Origin: Enhygromyxa salina
GTDB taxonomy: Bacteria > Myxococcota_A > Polyangia > Nannocystales > Nannocystaceae
Assembly (NCBI RefSeq): GCF_000737335.2
Contig: NZ_JMCC02000089.1
Span: 1 to 64,000 of the forward strand
Length of the DNA: 64,000 bases
Direction: 5' to 3'
Shown in pieces: positions 24,736 through 33,576 of the stretch (position 1 is its first letter; each line of letters begins with the position of its first letter). The notes under the pieces are model-generated. The model was not told the DNA's origin, made no database searches, and saw nothing but the letters and a program-made list of their open reading frames with translations. The position numbers were made by a program, and so were the translations under genes.

Positions 24736-26091
24736 ATGGTTCGCTTGACTCGTCTCGCATCGGTTGCATCCCTTGGCCTCGCGCTGGGCTGCGGCGATTC
24801 CTCTGGTTCAGAGGGCCGGACCACGGGCGCCTCCGCCTCGGAGACGGGCGTGACCACGATCGGTGACGCCAACGGCGACGGCGATACAGGTGACGGCGAC
24901 ACAGGCGACGGCGACACAGGCGACGGCGACACAGGCGACGGCGACACAGGCGACGGCGACCCAGACGATGGCGGGACCTCCAAGTTCGACCTTGGCACGA
25001 TCCCCGACGCGGCCCACAACTGCGAGAACACCGGCGAAGACACCAAGTCGTACATCTGGATCGCCAACAGCAGCCAGAGCACCGTCTCGAAGATCAACAC
25101 GCAGACGCTGGTCGAGGAGGCCCGCTACGCGACCCGCGACACCCCCGGCAACCCGTCGCGGACCTCGGTCGCGCTGTCCGGCAACGTCGCGGTCGCCAAC
25201 CGCAGCGGCGGCGTGGCCAAGTTCATCTCGAACATCGAGGAGTGCGAAGACACCAACGGCGTGCCCGGCATCCAGACCTCGAGCGGCCCCAACGACGTGC
25301 TGCCATTCGGCCAAGACGAGTGCCTGTCGTGGTACACGCCGTTCAACTACACGACCCAGCGGCCGCTCGCGTGGGCCCAGGGCGACTTCAACGAGGGCAG
25401 CTGCAAGTACGAGAACGAGAAGCTGTGGACGGCCGGCAACATCGGCAACGCAGAGGTCGTGCTGATGGACGGCGACACCGGCGTCGTCGAAGAGACCGTG
25501 ATCATCCCCAACGTGATCGGCTGGGCGGGCCTGTACGGCGGCGCCGTCGATGGGCTTGGCAACTTCTGGACGGTCGATCACAACTGGAACGGGGCGAGCA
25601 CGCTGGTGTTCGTCGACCGCGAGATGTTCACCTACCAGACCTGGCCCGTGACCGGTCAGGTTCACTACGGGCTCGCGGTCGACTCCAAGGGCCGGGCGTG
25701 GCTGTGCGGTAGCGGTGGGGCGTCTCGCTTCGATCCCGAGACCGAGCAGTGGACCCACCTGCCGCCCGCGAATGGGGGCAGCGCGCTGGGCGGGTGCATG
25801 GAAGACGCCAACGGGGTGCTGTGGAACGCTCGCTACCCGGACGCGGTGCTGGTGGGGATCGATACGGACACCGTGCAGATCGTGCAGTCGATCAACATTC
25901 CTTCGTACGTGCATGGGGTGTCCATTGACTTCGAGGGGTATATTTGGGGGGTTGAGTTTGGCGGGGATGAGGCGTTTCGGGTCGATCCCGTCAACTTGAC
26001 GATCGACACGGTTGGGGGACTGGTGGGCGCCTATACCTATAGCGACATGACTGGGTTTGCGCTGTCGGCCGCCGGAATTCCCAGTAACTGA
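24736..26091 (+). CDS. Lipoprotein with GDGDT linker and beta-propeller-like domain, 451 aa
   Basis: A lipoprotein signal peptide ends ALGC (Cys19). A low-complexity linker follows, with five GDGDT units encoded by a 15-bp tandem repeat at about 24889-24963. The rest (about 85-451) looks like a beta-propeller of SMP-30/NHL/YVTN type, with repeated IWIANSSQSTVSKIN, NFWTVDHNWNG, AWLCGSGG, VLWNARYPDA and IWGVEFGGD strands. It is probably displayed at the outer membrane or cell surface and may bind sugar or protein. The promoter is TTGAGT-18-TAGACT, with the -10 six nt before the ATG. Codon use becomes GT-richer near the 3' end. Confidence 0.8.
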   Translation: MVRLTRLASVASLGLALGCGDSSGSEGRTTGASASETGVTTIGDANGDGDTGDGDTGDGDTGDGDTGDGDTGDGDPDDGGTSKFDLGTIPDAAHNCENTGEDTKSYIWIANSSQSTVSKINTQTLVEEARYATRDTPGNPSRTSVALSGNVAVANRSGGVAKFISNIEECEDTNGVPGIQTSSGPNDVLPFGQDECLSWYTPFNYTTQRPLAWAQGDFNEGSCKYENEKLWTAGNIGNAEVVLMDGDTGVVEETVIIPNVIGWAGLYGGAVDGLGNFWTVDHNWNGASTLVFVDREMFTYQTWPVTGQVHYGLAVDSKGRAWLCGSGGASRFDPETEQWTHLPPANGGSALGGCMEDANGVLWNARYPDAVLVGIDTDTVQIVQSINIPSYVHGVSIDFEGYIWGVEFGGDEAFRVDPVNLTIDTVGGLVGAYTYSDMTGFALSAAGIPSN

Positions 26092-26108
26092 GCAACGAGG
26101 TCGGGTTG

Positions 26109-26128
26109 GTGGTGCGACGTCGCACCAC
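26109..26128. terminator. 20-bp perfect palindrome between convergent genes
   Basis: The half-site GTGGTGCGAC is followed by its exact inverse, between the convergent propeller lipoprotein and pilin-like lipoprotein genes. It is a likely bidirectional terminator without a T run. Confidence 0.5.
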
Positions 26129-26187
26129 GGGCTCCAAGCCTAGCTGAGCATCGGAAGTGCTTACCACGCGAATCTCCTACGTAACGG

Positions 26188-26883
26188 TCATTCGCATGGT
26201 TTGTCGATGAACAGGGCCTCGAGCTGGACGCCGTCGTTGTCGATGTGGCCTCGTCGTTCGTAGGTCGAGAACACGAAGTCCGCGTCGAGGTCGGCCTGTG
26301 CGCTCACGGTGAAGGTGCAGTCTCCGAACTCATCGGGCTGGTTGTCGACGATCAGGTTGTAGTGAAATGCGTGGGCTTCGGTCTTTGCGAAGCCTGCCGC
26401 GAACCACATGGCGTTGAGGAACCACAAGCGTCCATCGTAGTAGCCAGGCTGTTCGGGGATCTCCATCCAGTCTCCGTGCCACGGCGCGCAGCGTCCGTCT
26501 GGCGCATCGTTGCAATCCAACGAGATGACGGGGGTCGGCCCGGCTTCGCCACTCGAAACCCCGTCTGGATGCGGGCATCGATGGGGGGCGTACGGATTCC
26601 CCTGGGAATCGAGCCCCTGTTCACGTGCCTCGGCAAACCACGCCAGGTTCGCGGCGACGATCACGTCGAGATCCGCGATGGCCTGGTCGATCTCCGCCTG
26701 CGGGTCCGCCACGTTGGTGGGGCCGCAGCCGTCGTCGGTCTCGCTGGTGTCGGTCTCGCTGGTCGCAGAGTCGCCGCCGCTGGTGCTGCCGTCGTCGCCG
26801 AGGTCCTCGCCAGACGCTCCGATCCCGCCGGGTGAGCACGCGAGCGCAGCCAAAGACAGCGAGAGCAGCAGCCGCCGTTCCAT
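26188..26883 (-). CDS. Putative lipoprotein, possibly pilin-like, 231 aa
   Basis: A short signal ends LAALAC (Cys16), followed by an acidic Ser/Thr/Gly linker and then a globular domain from about residue 55. The domain holds four or more Cys (GCGPTNV, HRCPHPDG, LDCNDAPDGRC, GDCTF, DKPCE). The order AANLAWFAEAREQ, a Pro/Cys-rich loop, and ADFVFSTYERRGHIDNDGVQ resembles secreted pilin-like proteins; this is a weak likeness. TACACT (26890-26895, minus strand) lies 6 nt before the ATG. Confidence 0.65.
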   Translation of the reverse strand: MERRLLLSLSLAALACSPGGIGASGEDLGDDGSTSGGDSATSETDTSETDDGCGPTNVADPQAEIDQAIADLDVIVAANLAWFAEAREQGLDSQGNPYAPHRCPHPDGVSSGEAGPTPVISLDCNDAPDGRCAPWHGDWMEIPEQPGYYDGRLWFLNAMWFAAGFAKTEAHAFHYNLIVDNQPDEFGDCTFTVSAQADLDADFVFSTYERRGHIDNDGVQLEALFIDKPCE

Positions 26884-26898
26884 GCTCCGAGTGTACCC

Positions 26899-27153
26899 TT
26901 AGATTTCCGGGCGTCGATTCATCCTGCGGCTGACCACGGCAACGAGCACGCCGAAGCCGGCAGGCGCAGCGACGACGGCGACCAGCGCGAGCAACCCGAG
27001 CACGCAGGCGCCCGCCCATGTCGCCCCAGAGATCCGCGCGAGCAGGACCATTGCGAGCGCGACAGCCCACCAGTAGCGCGCGGCGAAATAGACGACGTGC
27101 CGGATGTTGATCAACCAAGTGGGCGGGGTCATCGACGAGGGTTCGGAGGCCAT
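26899..27153 (-). CDS. Small membrane protein, 84 aa
   Basis: Two or three hydrophobic segments (HVVYFAARYWWAVALAMVLL and a Gly/Ala/Val-rich stretch to VVAAPAGFGVLVAVV), then a basic tail SRRMNRRPEI. I do not recognise the family. The start is uncertain: ATG 27153 is chosen, and 27183 or 27132 are possible. It lies 15 bp upstream of the pilin-like lipoprotein gene, whose promoter box overlaps the gap. Confidence 0.5.
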   Translation of the reverse strand: MASEPSSMTPPTWLINIRHVVYFAARYWWAVALAMVLLARISGATWAGACVLGLLALVAVVAAPAGFGVLVAVVSRRMNRRPEI

Positions 27154-27331
27154 TCCGACAAAACATGGGCCGGGCGAGGCCATGGGGCAAGGCTCGTCGT
27201 GTACACCTGGTCACGCGCGCGGCTGTGCGGGCGGCCGCAGTTGATCGCGGAGATCCGCGCACACGCGCCCAGGGGCCCACGCCAGTGGGTTTTTTCCAGA
27301 TTCGGCCACGCGTCGGCTACCCTGGCCGCTC

Positions 27332-27904
27332 ATGACCTCGGGTCTGGAAGAATTTGGCATCGTCGATGATGACGCCCCGATCGCTCGCTCACCGGAGCTG
27401 ACCGGCGGCAAGCCCGTCGACGACAGCGAGACGGACCCGGCGCTGGTCAAAAAGGCGCTGGAAGAGGTCAACCTGTTCACCGGCCTGCTGCCCACGCACT
27501 TGCAGCGGATCGCCAAGCTCGCCCGGGTCTACGAGTACGCCCGCAACGAGTACGTGTTTCGGCATGGCGACGACGGCGACGGGCTGTACCTGGTCTTGGA
27601 TGGGGCGATTCGGATCTCGCGCAACATGGCGGGCATGGGCGAAGAGGCGCTCGCGGTCCTGCGCCCGGGCCAACACTTTGGCGAGATGTCGCTGATCGAC
27701 GACGACATCCCGCGCTCGGCGGACGCCGTGTGTCACGAGAACGCGCGCCTGCTCAAGCTGCCCAAATTCGATCTTCGGGATCTGATGTTCGTCGACCGCG
27801 AGCTCGCGTACGAGCTCCTGTGGCGGTTCGTCCGGGGGCTCAGCGCGCGGCTGCGCGACTCGAACGACCGCTTGATGATGCTGACGGCGACCTCGAAATT
27901 CTGA
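27332..27904 (+). CDS. Cyclic-nucleotide-binding-domain protein, 190 aa
   Basis: A single CRP/PKA-type cNMP-binding domain occupies about residues 40-160. The phosphate-binding cassette FGEMSLIDDDIPRSADAV is clear, including Gly-Glu and the Arg that contacts the cyclic phosphate. There is no DNA-binding domain; an acidic N-terminal tail and a C-terminal helix flank the barrel. It probably acts as a ligand-sensing subunit. TACCCT (27318-27323) is 8 nt before the ATG. The kinase-sensor gene starts 61 bp downstream on the same strand, so the two could be co-regulated. Confidence 0.85.
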   Translation: MTSGLEEFGIVDDDAPIARSPELTGGKPVDDSETDPALVKKALEEVNLFTGLLPTHLQRIAKLARVYEYARNEYVFRHGDDGDGLYLVLDGAIRISRNMAGMGEEALAVLRPGQHFGEMSLIDDDIPRSADAVCHENARLLKLPKFDLRDLMFVDRELAYELLWRFVRGLSARLRDSNDRLMMLTATSKF

Positions 27905-27965
27905 GCCCGCGCACGGTACACCGGGTACGCTGGGCGGTAGACTGGCCTGGGTTCAGTCGTCTCGC

Positions 27966-30905
27966 ATGGACTCAGCCGAACACGAGCAGCCGGACCCAGA
28001 CGCGCCGGTCAAGCAGTCACACCTGCCGACCGAGGCGGTCCCGGTCGCGCGCGAAGCTGGCGGCGACCCGATGGCCTCGATCCGGCCAGAGGTCCCCGAG
28101 AGTGCGCCGCTCGTCACCGCGACCGTGGCCCTGTCGGAGCCGGCGGCCGGCCCGGGAGACTCGTCGGGCAACGAAGAGCTCGAGACGACCTTCAAACCAC
28201 CGCCCGGTAGCCACGCTGGACCCGGCGAGCAGTCGCAGATCACCCACGACTCTGGGCCCTGCCTGATCCCGGTCAGCGAGGGCCCCAACGCAGGTGAGCA
28301 GTCGCAGCTCGACTCGCCCTATGTGCTGCTCGAGCAGATCGGCACCGGCGGCATGGGCGAGGTCTGGGAGGCCCGCCAGCGCTCGCTTGGGCGCCCGGTC
28401 GCGCTCAAGCGGCTGCGGGAGCGGCGGGGGATCCCGCGGATGATCCAGCAGCAGTTCGAGAGCGAGGCGCGGCTGACCGGGGCGCTCGACCACCCCAACA
28501 TCGTGACCGTCTACGAGCTCGGCCGGGATCAGGCCGGGCGGGTGTTCTACACGATGAAGCTGATCGAGGGCACGGCGTGGCGCGACGTGATCTCGACCGG
28601 GCAGCGGCGCACGGGCGACGGCTCAATTGTCCAGGTCGAGCTCCGCGACCACCTCGACATCCTGATCGAGGCCAGCCAGGCGGTCGCGTTCGCGCACAGC
28701 CGCGGGATCATCCACCGCGACATCAAGCCGGCCAACGTGATGATCGGCGACTACGGCGAGGTGCTGCTGGTCGACTGGGGTCTCGCGGTCGCCCTGCGTC
28801 CGCTGCCCTCGCTGGGTGGGGTCCAGACGGGGACCTTGGCTTCGCTGCCCCGCGCGGCGCTGGTCTGCGGGACCCCGGCCTATATGTCGCCCGAGACCGC
28901 CAACGCCCAGCGCGACCGGATCGGGCCCGCGACCGACGTCTACTTGCTCGGCGCCGTGCTGTACCACGTGCTCTACGGTCGCCCGCCGCATCAGGGCAAG
29001 ACCGTCAAGCAGGTGATCACCAAGGCCAAGGTCAACGCTTGGACCTACCCCTCGAAGATCAACGGCCGCCTCAAGCCCTGGGACGCCCTGCTGCGGCCCG
29101 TCCTCAACCGCGCGCTCGCCAGCGATCCCAAGCTGCGCTTCGCCGACGCTGGCGAGTTCGTCGACGCGCTGCGGCTGGCGCTCCGCAACTACGACTCGGC
29201 CAAGATCGCCAGCTTGGCGCAAGAGCAGCTCGACGCCTGGGTCGAGCGCGGCGCAGACGAGAACGATCCCTATCGCGCGCTCGCGGCCCTGATCGCGCGG
29301 CTCGAGGGGGCGCTCGAGTCGTGGCCCCGCAACCTCGCCGCTCGTCAGACCCTGGGTCAGGCCCAGCTCGAGTTCGCCAACTTGGCCCTGCGCAACGGTG
29401 ACCTGGGCCTCGCCAAGCTCAGCATCGACGCCTACGAGCAGCTGCCCCCGCTGCCCGAAGACGAGCCCGAGCGCGTCAACCGACGCCTGACCCTGCACCC
29501 CGTCGACGGCACCCTGATCAGCGCGCCACGACCAACGGACTCGTTGATCGCGGCTGGCACCTCCAACCAATTCAGCAGCGCCGCAGAGCTCGCGACTGGT
29601 TCCCCCAGCGGCAAGCGGGAGCTCGCGCGCACGCTCGGGGCCTCGCGCGCGGGTGAGATCCACGTCGAAGACAGCGGTGATACCCGCGCTCGCCTCGGTC
29701 GCAGCAACGAAGACGTCGGGCTGGCCAGCGTTGCGAGCGTTCAGATTCAACAGGTCAGCACCGCGGAGATCCGTGACGACGCGCTCGAGCTCGCCGCCAC
29801 CGCCGGTCGCTTGCGCCGCCAGCTGAGCGAGCGCGAGCAGCTGGTCAAGAAACGTCGGCGCAAGCTGTGGTGGGCCGGCGCGCTCGCGGGGGTGTTGGCG
29901 GTCAGCGTGCTGGTGGTCCTCGTGGGTGGCCGCATGGTGCTCGCGCGCGAGCGCGACCGGGCCCGAGCGGAGCGCGACACGATCTCCAAGGTCCTGCTCA
30001 ACGAGACCGCCAACAGCGTGGAGGGCCAGCTCGAGCTCCACTACGGGCCGATCCACGGCGCGCTGATGACCGCGGCCTGGTGGGCGAGCGACGGCAGCTT
30101 CGACCTCGATGATCCGCGCTTGCTCAATCGCTACTTCATGCCGCTGCTCAACGGCCTCGAGACCGCGAGCTCGGTCCTGTGGGCCGACGCCGAGGGCAAC
30201 GAGTACATGTTGCTGCGCGAGCCCAGCGGCTGGCGCACGCGCAGCACCGTCGCGGGTGGCGAGCACGAGCAACGTTCGTGGACCGCCCGCGGTGAGCTGC
30301 TCGACCAGGCTCCCAACCAAGGTCCACCCTACGATCCCCACACGCGCCCGTGGTACCAAGGCGGCGACGGGCTGCGCGAGCAGGCCCGCCAGGCCGTCAG
30401 CGCCGCCAAGCCACGCCCGATCTTCTGGACGGAGCCCTACCGGTTCTTCACCACCCAGGAGCTGGGGATCTCGGTCTCGACGCCCGTGACCAGCGCCAGC
30501 GGGCGCGAGTTCGTGATCGCGTTCGACGTCAAGCTCGACGACATCTCGCGGATCACCCGAAGCCTCCCCGAGGGCATCGAGCGAGGTCAGGTGTTCGTGC
30601 TCGACGAGCAGCTGCGCGTGCTCGGGCTCCCCCGTGAAGCCGTCCCCGCCTCGGGCGATCCCAACGAGCTCTTGCTCGAGCCGATCACCGAGCTCGAGGC
30701 CGCCCCGCTCTCGCGCGCGGCCGTGCTCGAGTGGAGCGAGCTCGGTCGCGTGTCGGATCCGTTTGTCCTCGACTACGTCCCCGGCCAGCTCGGGGTGAGC
30801 GACCTCGAGCGCTACTGGGTCAGCCTGCGCCTGGTCGAACGCGAAGATCGGCCAAAGCTGTGGATCGGCGTTGTTGTGCCCGAGTCACACTTTCTCGAGC
30901 GGTGA
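27966..30905 (+). CDS. Transmembrane Ser/Thr protein kinase with periplasmic Cache-like sensor, 979 aa
   Basis: An acidic N-terminal tail (1-115) is followed by a Hanks-type kinase domain: Gly-rich loop IGTGGMGEVWEA near 124, VALKRL lysine, HRDIKPANV with Asp252, DWG (Asp270) in place of DFG, and GTPAYMSPE. A linker of about 200 residues follows. One transmembrane helix lies near 632-660 (WAGALAGVLAVSVLVVLVGG). The extracytoplasmic C-terminus looks like a Cache domain (HTRPWYQGGDG, FWTEPYRFFTTQELGISVS, FVIAFDVKLDDIS). Cache domains bind small ligands, so this is probably a one-component receptor kinase. The substrate is unknown. Confidence 0.9.
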   Translation: MDSAEHEQPDPDAPVKQSHLPTEAVPVAREAGGDPMASIRPEVPESAPLVTATVALSEPAAGPGDSSGNEELETTFKPPPGSHAGPGEQSQITHDSGPCLIPVSEGPNAGEQSQLDSPYVLLEQIGTGGMGEVWEARQRSLGRPVALKRLRERRGIPRMIQQQFESEARLTGALDHPNIVTVYELGRDQAGRVFYTMKLIEGTAWRDVISTGQRRTGDGSIVQVELRDHLDILIEASQAVAFAHSRGIIHRDIKPANVMIGDYGEVLLVDWGLAVALRPLPSLGGVQTGTLASLPRAALVCGTPAYMSPETANAQRDRIGPATDVYLLGAVLYHVLYGRPPHQGKTVKQVITKAKVNAWTYPSKINGRLKPWDALLRPVLNRALASDPKLRFADAGEFVDALRLALRNYDSAKIASLAQEQLDAWVERGADENDPYRALAALIARLEGALESWPRNLAARQTLGQAQLEFANLALRNGDLGLAKLSIDAYEQLPPLPEDEPERVNRRLTLHPVDGTLISAPRPTDSLIAAGTSNQFSSAAELATGSPSGKRELARTLGASRAGEIHVEDSGDTRARLGRSNEDVGLASVASVQIQQVSTAEIRDDALELAATAGRLRRQLSEREQLVKKRRRKLWWAGALAGVLAVSVLVVLVGGRMVLARERDRARAERDTISKVLLNETANSVEGQLELHYGPIHGALMTAAWWASDGSFDLDDPRLLNRYFMPLLNGLETASSVLWADAEGNEYMLLREPSGWRTRSTVAGGEHEQRSWTARGELLDQAPNQGPPYDPHTRPWYQGGDGLREQARQAVSAAKPRPIFWTEPYRFFTTQELGISVSTPVTSASGREFVIAFDVKLDDISRITRSLPEGIERGQVFVLDEQLRVLGLPREAVPASGDPNELLLEPITELEAAPLSRAAVLEWSELGRVSDPFVLDYVPGQLGVSDLERYWVSLRLVEREDRPKLWIGVVVPESHFLER

Positions 30906-30910
30906 GAACG

Positions 30911-31318
30911 TCAGTTTGTCCACTTGGCGAAGCGCTTGGTCAGCGTCCGCTCGTCTTGGCGCGTGTAGTCGCCAATGATCTCGCGCTCGACCAGGCGAGA
31001 CAGCGAACCATAGTGTTTGCGCAGGCGACCCACGAAGTTGGCGGGCGCGGCGATGTACAGCTTGCGAAACTCCCCCGCAGACTGGCCGCGACGCAGTCGT
31101 TCGACCAATTCGCGGACAAACCGACGCTCTTCCTCCGCATGGGCGCCGCTCATGTCGACGTGCAGATGCGCGTTTGAATCGGTCGGATTTAAGCGCTCGC
31201 GCGCCTCGGGATGCTCGAGCTGTTCTATCTCTTCGAGCGTGGGCTCGAGCTTTGTGCCCCCCACTTTGTATAGATGGGCTTGGCCTTGATCAGCGACAAC
31301 AAACAGGGTCGGAATCAT
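30911..31318 (-). CDS. Host-attachment-type protein (Pfam Host_attach-like), 135 aa
   Basis: This small protein begins MIPTLFVVADQGQAHLYKV, with the central RFVRELVERLRRGQSAGEF and the ending LYIAAPANFVGRLRKHY. This is the layout of the family named for Agrobacterium attachment to host cells; its molecular role is not known. The fold resembles eRF1/Dom34 domain 2-like proteins. A strong GGAGG Shine-Dalgarno lies 6 nt before the ATG. It converges on the kinase gene with only a 5-bp gap. Confidence 0.78.
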   Translation of the reverse strand: MIPTLFVVADQGQAHLYKVGGTKLEPTLEEIEQLEHPEARERLNPTDSNAHLHVDMSGAHAEEERRFVRELVERLRRGQSAGEFRKLYIAAPANFVGRLRKHYGSLSRLVEREIIGDYTRQDERTLTKRFAKWTN

Positions 31319-31573
31319 TCACACCTCCAGTGCTCTGATTGTCGGGTCCTCGATTGCGCAGAGGCAAGATAATTCGTAGTGCCAATTCGAGCTCGCGCCG
31401 CGCTCGCCAAGTCAAGAACCGCGCCAAGCTCGAGACGCCCCCCAGAAACGCTGAACGGAACCGAACTAAGCTAAAAGCAGCACCAATAAAAAATTAGTCA
31501 CTCACTGATGCGCACGCTGAATCGCGGTGAAGCGTCTCGCACAATCAGGCGGCGCAGCCCGGCGCTGCGCGCG

Positions 31574-32290
31574 TCAGTCCGTCGCATCGAGCGGTCCGTC
31601 GAGCACCGCAATGTCAACAAACGCTTCGGTGCTCAACTCGACAAAGGTCAGCGCGGTTCGAACTTTGCCATCGGCGGACACGGCATCGTGTGCCATCGCT
31701 TCGATCGCGGGACCAAGCAGACGGATCATCTCGGGGATGTCGACGCGCCAGCGGCCATGCTCGCCATCGCCCTCGCGCTGCTCTTTGCGGAGCCACACCA
31801 CTGGCTCACCGTCCAGACGGATCTGCGCGTGCTCGCCCGTGTCGTCGAGCCACACGTCATCGAGCACGATGTCCTCGATCTGTTCGCCGACCAAGCCCGC
31901 CGTCACGGCCCGCTCGAACAAGCCGAGGCCGTCGAGCGACTCGAGCTGCTCGCGGGTGATCTGCGTGCGGATCTGCAAGATCAGCATCACGCTCATCAGA
32001 TCCCAGGCTTCGAGCTGCTCACGCGTCGCTCGCAGCGCGGCGACGCGCAGATCTTCGTAGTAGCCAAAGGTGTCGCTGACGACCCACTCGCTCGCGGCCT
32101 TGGGATCGTGAGCGCTGAGGGCCGCGGCGTAGTGACGCACGCTCTCGCGGATCGCCTCGTACTCGACCAGCGGATCTGAATCAGCATCGGTCGGCGTGGG
32201 CTCGGGCTCGGGCGCCTCGAGGATCACAGTGGGCTTGCACCCGCTGACCAGCACCAGTGAGAGCAGCCCTGCTCGAGTGATCGCGTTCAC
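31574..32290 (-). CDS. Putative lipoprotein, third gene of a coupled operon, 238 aa
   Basis: The GTG start overlaps the stop of the upstream aminotransferase gene by four bases. The signal ends LVSGC (Cys18), followed by a Pro/Glu linker. The domain from about residue 40 is helix-then-sheet and could be NTF2/SnoaL-like (YEAIRESVRHYAAALSAHDPKAASEWV is the usual opening of that fold; RWRVDIPEM near the end), but this is tentative. An AT-rich gap of 255 bp follows, with no gene seen in it. Confidence 0.68.
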   Translation of the reverse strand: MNAITRAGLLSLVLVSGCKPTVILEAPEPEPTPTDADSDPLVEYEAIRESVRHYAAALSAHDPKAASEWVVSDTFGYYEDLRVAALRATREQLEAWDLMSVMLILQIRTQITREQLESLDGLGLFERAVTAGLVGEQIEDIVLDDVWLDDTGEHAQIRLDGEPVVWLRKEQREGDGEHGRWRVDIPEMIRLLGPAIEAMAHDAVSADGKVRTALTFVELSTEAFVDIAVLDGPLDATD

Positions 32291-33576
32291 AAGACCTCGT
32301 CGAGCGCTCGCACGAGGCGGTCGACCTCGTCGAGGGTGTTGTAGTGGACCATGCTGACCCGCACGACCCCTTCGGCCTGGGTCAGCCCCAGGGCCTCGAT
32401 CCCTCGCCGCGCGTAGAAATCTCCCCAGCGGATCGCTAGCTTGTGCGGATCGAGCAGCGGCGGGATCTCGCTGGCTTTGCGGCCGTCCACGGTGAACGCG
32501 ATCGTTGGCACGCGCACGCTTGGATCGCTGGACGGCGGGCCGATGATCTTCACGCGTGGGTGGTCGCGCAAGAACGCGAGCAGGCGCTCGGCGAGCTGGG
32601 CCTCGTGCGCGGCGAACAACTCGAAGCTGCGCGCGAAGCCCTGGCGATCGCTGGCCGCGGGCCGCTCGTGGTGGTGCGCGTCGACGACCGACAGATAGTC
32701 ACCGATCCCAACGAGGCCCGCGCACAGCTCATGGTTGGCGTTGCCCGGCTCGAGCTTGTAGGGCACCTGCTGTTCGCCAACGAAGTAGTGATTTTGCCCG
32801 CGCGCGGCCTCGAGCAGCGCCCGCCGACCCCACAGCAAGCCCAGGTGCGGACCGTAGACCTTGTAGAGGCTGAGCAGGTAGTAGTCGACGTCGAGCGCGG
32901 CCACGTCGACCAAGCGATGCGGCGCGTAGGCGACCCCGTCCACGCACAGCTGCGCGCCCGCTTGGTGGACCGCCGCCGCGATCGCGTTGACGTTGTGGAT
33001 GCGCCCGACCACGTTGGCGCAGTGGGTCATGCAGACCAAGCGGACCCGCTCGTCGAGCAGCGGCGTGAGATCTTCGAGCTCGAGCGCCGCTGTCTCGGGG
33101 CGCAGGCGCCACGTCAGCACCTCGATCCCACCCTCGGCGAGCGCGGCCCATGGACCAATGTTCGCCTCGTGATCGAGCTCGCTGACGATCACCTTGTCGC
33201 CGTCGCGCCACAGCGGGCGCAGGGCCATGGCCAAGATCTTGGCGTTGAGCGTTGTCGAGGGGCCGATCACGACCTCGCCCGACTGCGCACCCACGAGCCG
33301 CTCGGCGAACTCGTGGGCCTCGGTCACGATCTGCGTGGCCCGCTGCGACAGCGGATAGCTCGCCCCGAGCTGGACCATGTAGCGGCGCAGATAGTCGGCC
33401 ACCCGGGTCTGAACCTGCTGCGGCGTGACGGAGCCGCCGGCGTTGTCCATCAGCGCCCAGTCGGGCCAGTGCTGGGTCAGCGCCGGAAACTGCGAGCGGA
33501 CGAAGTCGACGTCGAGCGCGGGCACCTGCTCATCGTACACCTTGGCCACCGCGGGCTCGTCGGCTCGTCGGCTCAC
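32287..33576 (-). CDS. Class V PLP-dependent aminotransferase / cysteine desulfurase-like protein, 429 aa
   Basis: A fold-type I PLP enzyme of the VC1184-type branch. The opening FPALTQHWPDWALMDNAGGS and the motif EPGNANHELCAGL are typical. SELDHEAN and CVDGVAYAPH precede the PLP lysine in LSLYKVYGPHLG. Substrate and product are not established for this branch; sulfur transfer from cysteine is possible. The GTG start overlaps the transglycosylase stop (GTGA). It is translationally coupled to genes on both sides. Confidence 0.86.
   Translation of the reverse strand: MSRRADEPAVAKVYDEQVPALDVDFVRSQFPALTQHWPDWALMDNAGGSVTPQQVQTRVADYLRRYMVQLGASYPLSQRATQIVTEAHEFAERLVGAQSGEVVIGPSTTLNAKILAMALRPLWRDGDKVIVSELDHEANIGPWAALAEGGIEVLTWRLRPETAALELEDLTPLLDERVRLVCMTHCANVVGRIHNVNAIAAAVHQAGAQLCVDGVAYAPHRLVDVAALDVDYYLLSLYKVYGPHLGLLWGRRALLEAARGQNHYFVGEQQVPYKLEPGNANHELCAGLVGIGDYLSVVDAHHHERPAASDRQGFARSFELFAAHEAQLAERLLAFLRDHPRVKIIGPPSSDPSVRVPTIAFTVDGRKASEIPPLLDPHKLAIRWGDFYARRGIEALGLTQAEGVVRVSMVHYNTLDEVDRLVRALDEVL

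Noticed and set aside
24880..24975. GDGDT 15-bp repeat as an independent element
   Set aside because: It is an in-frame linker typical of lipoproteins in this group, not a separate feature.
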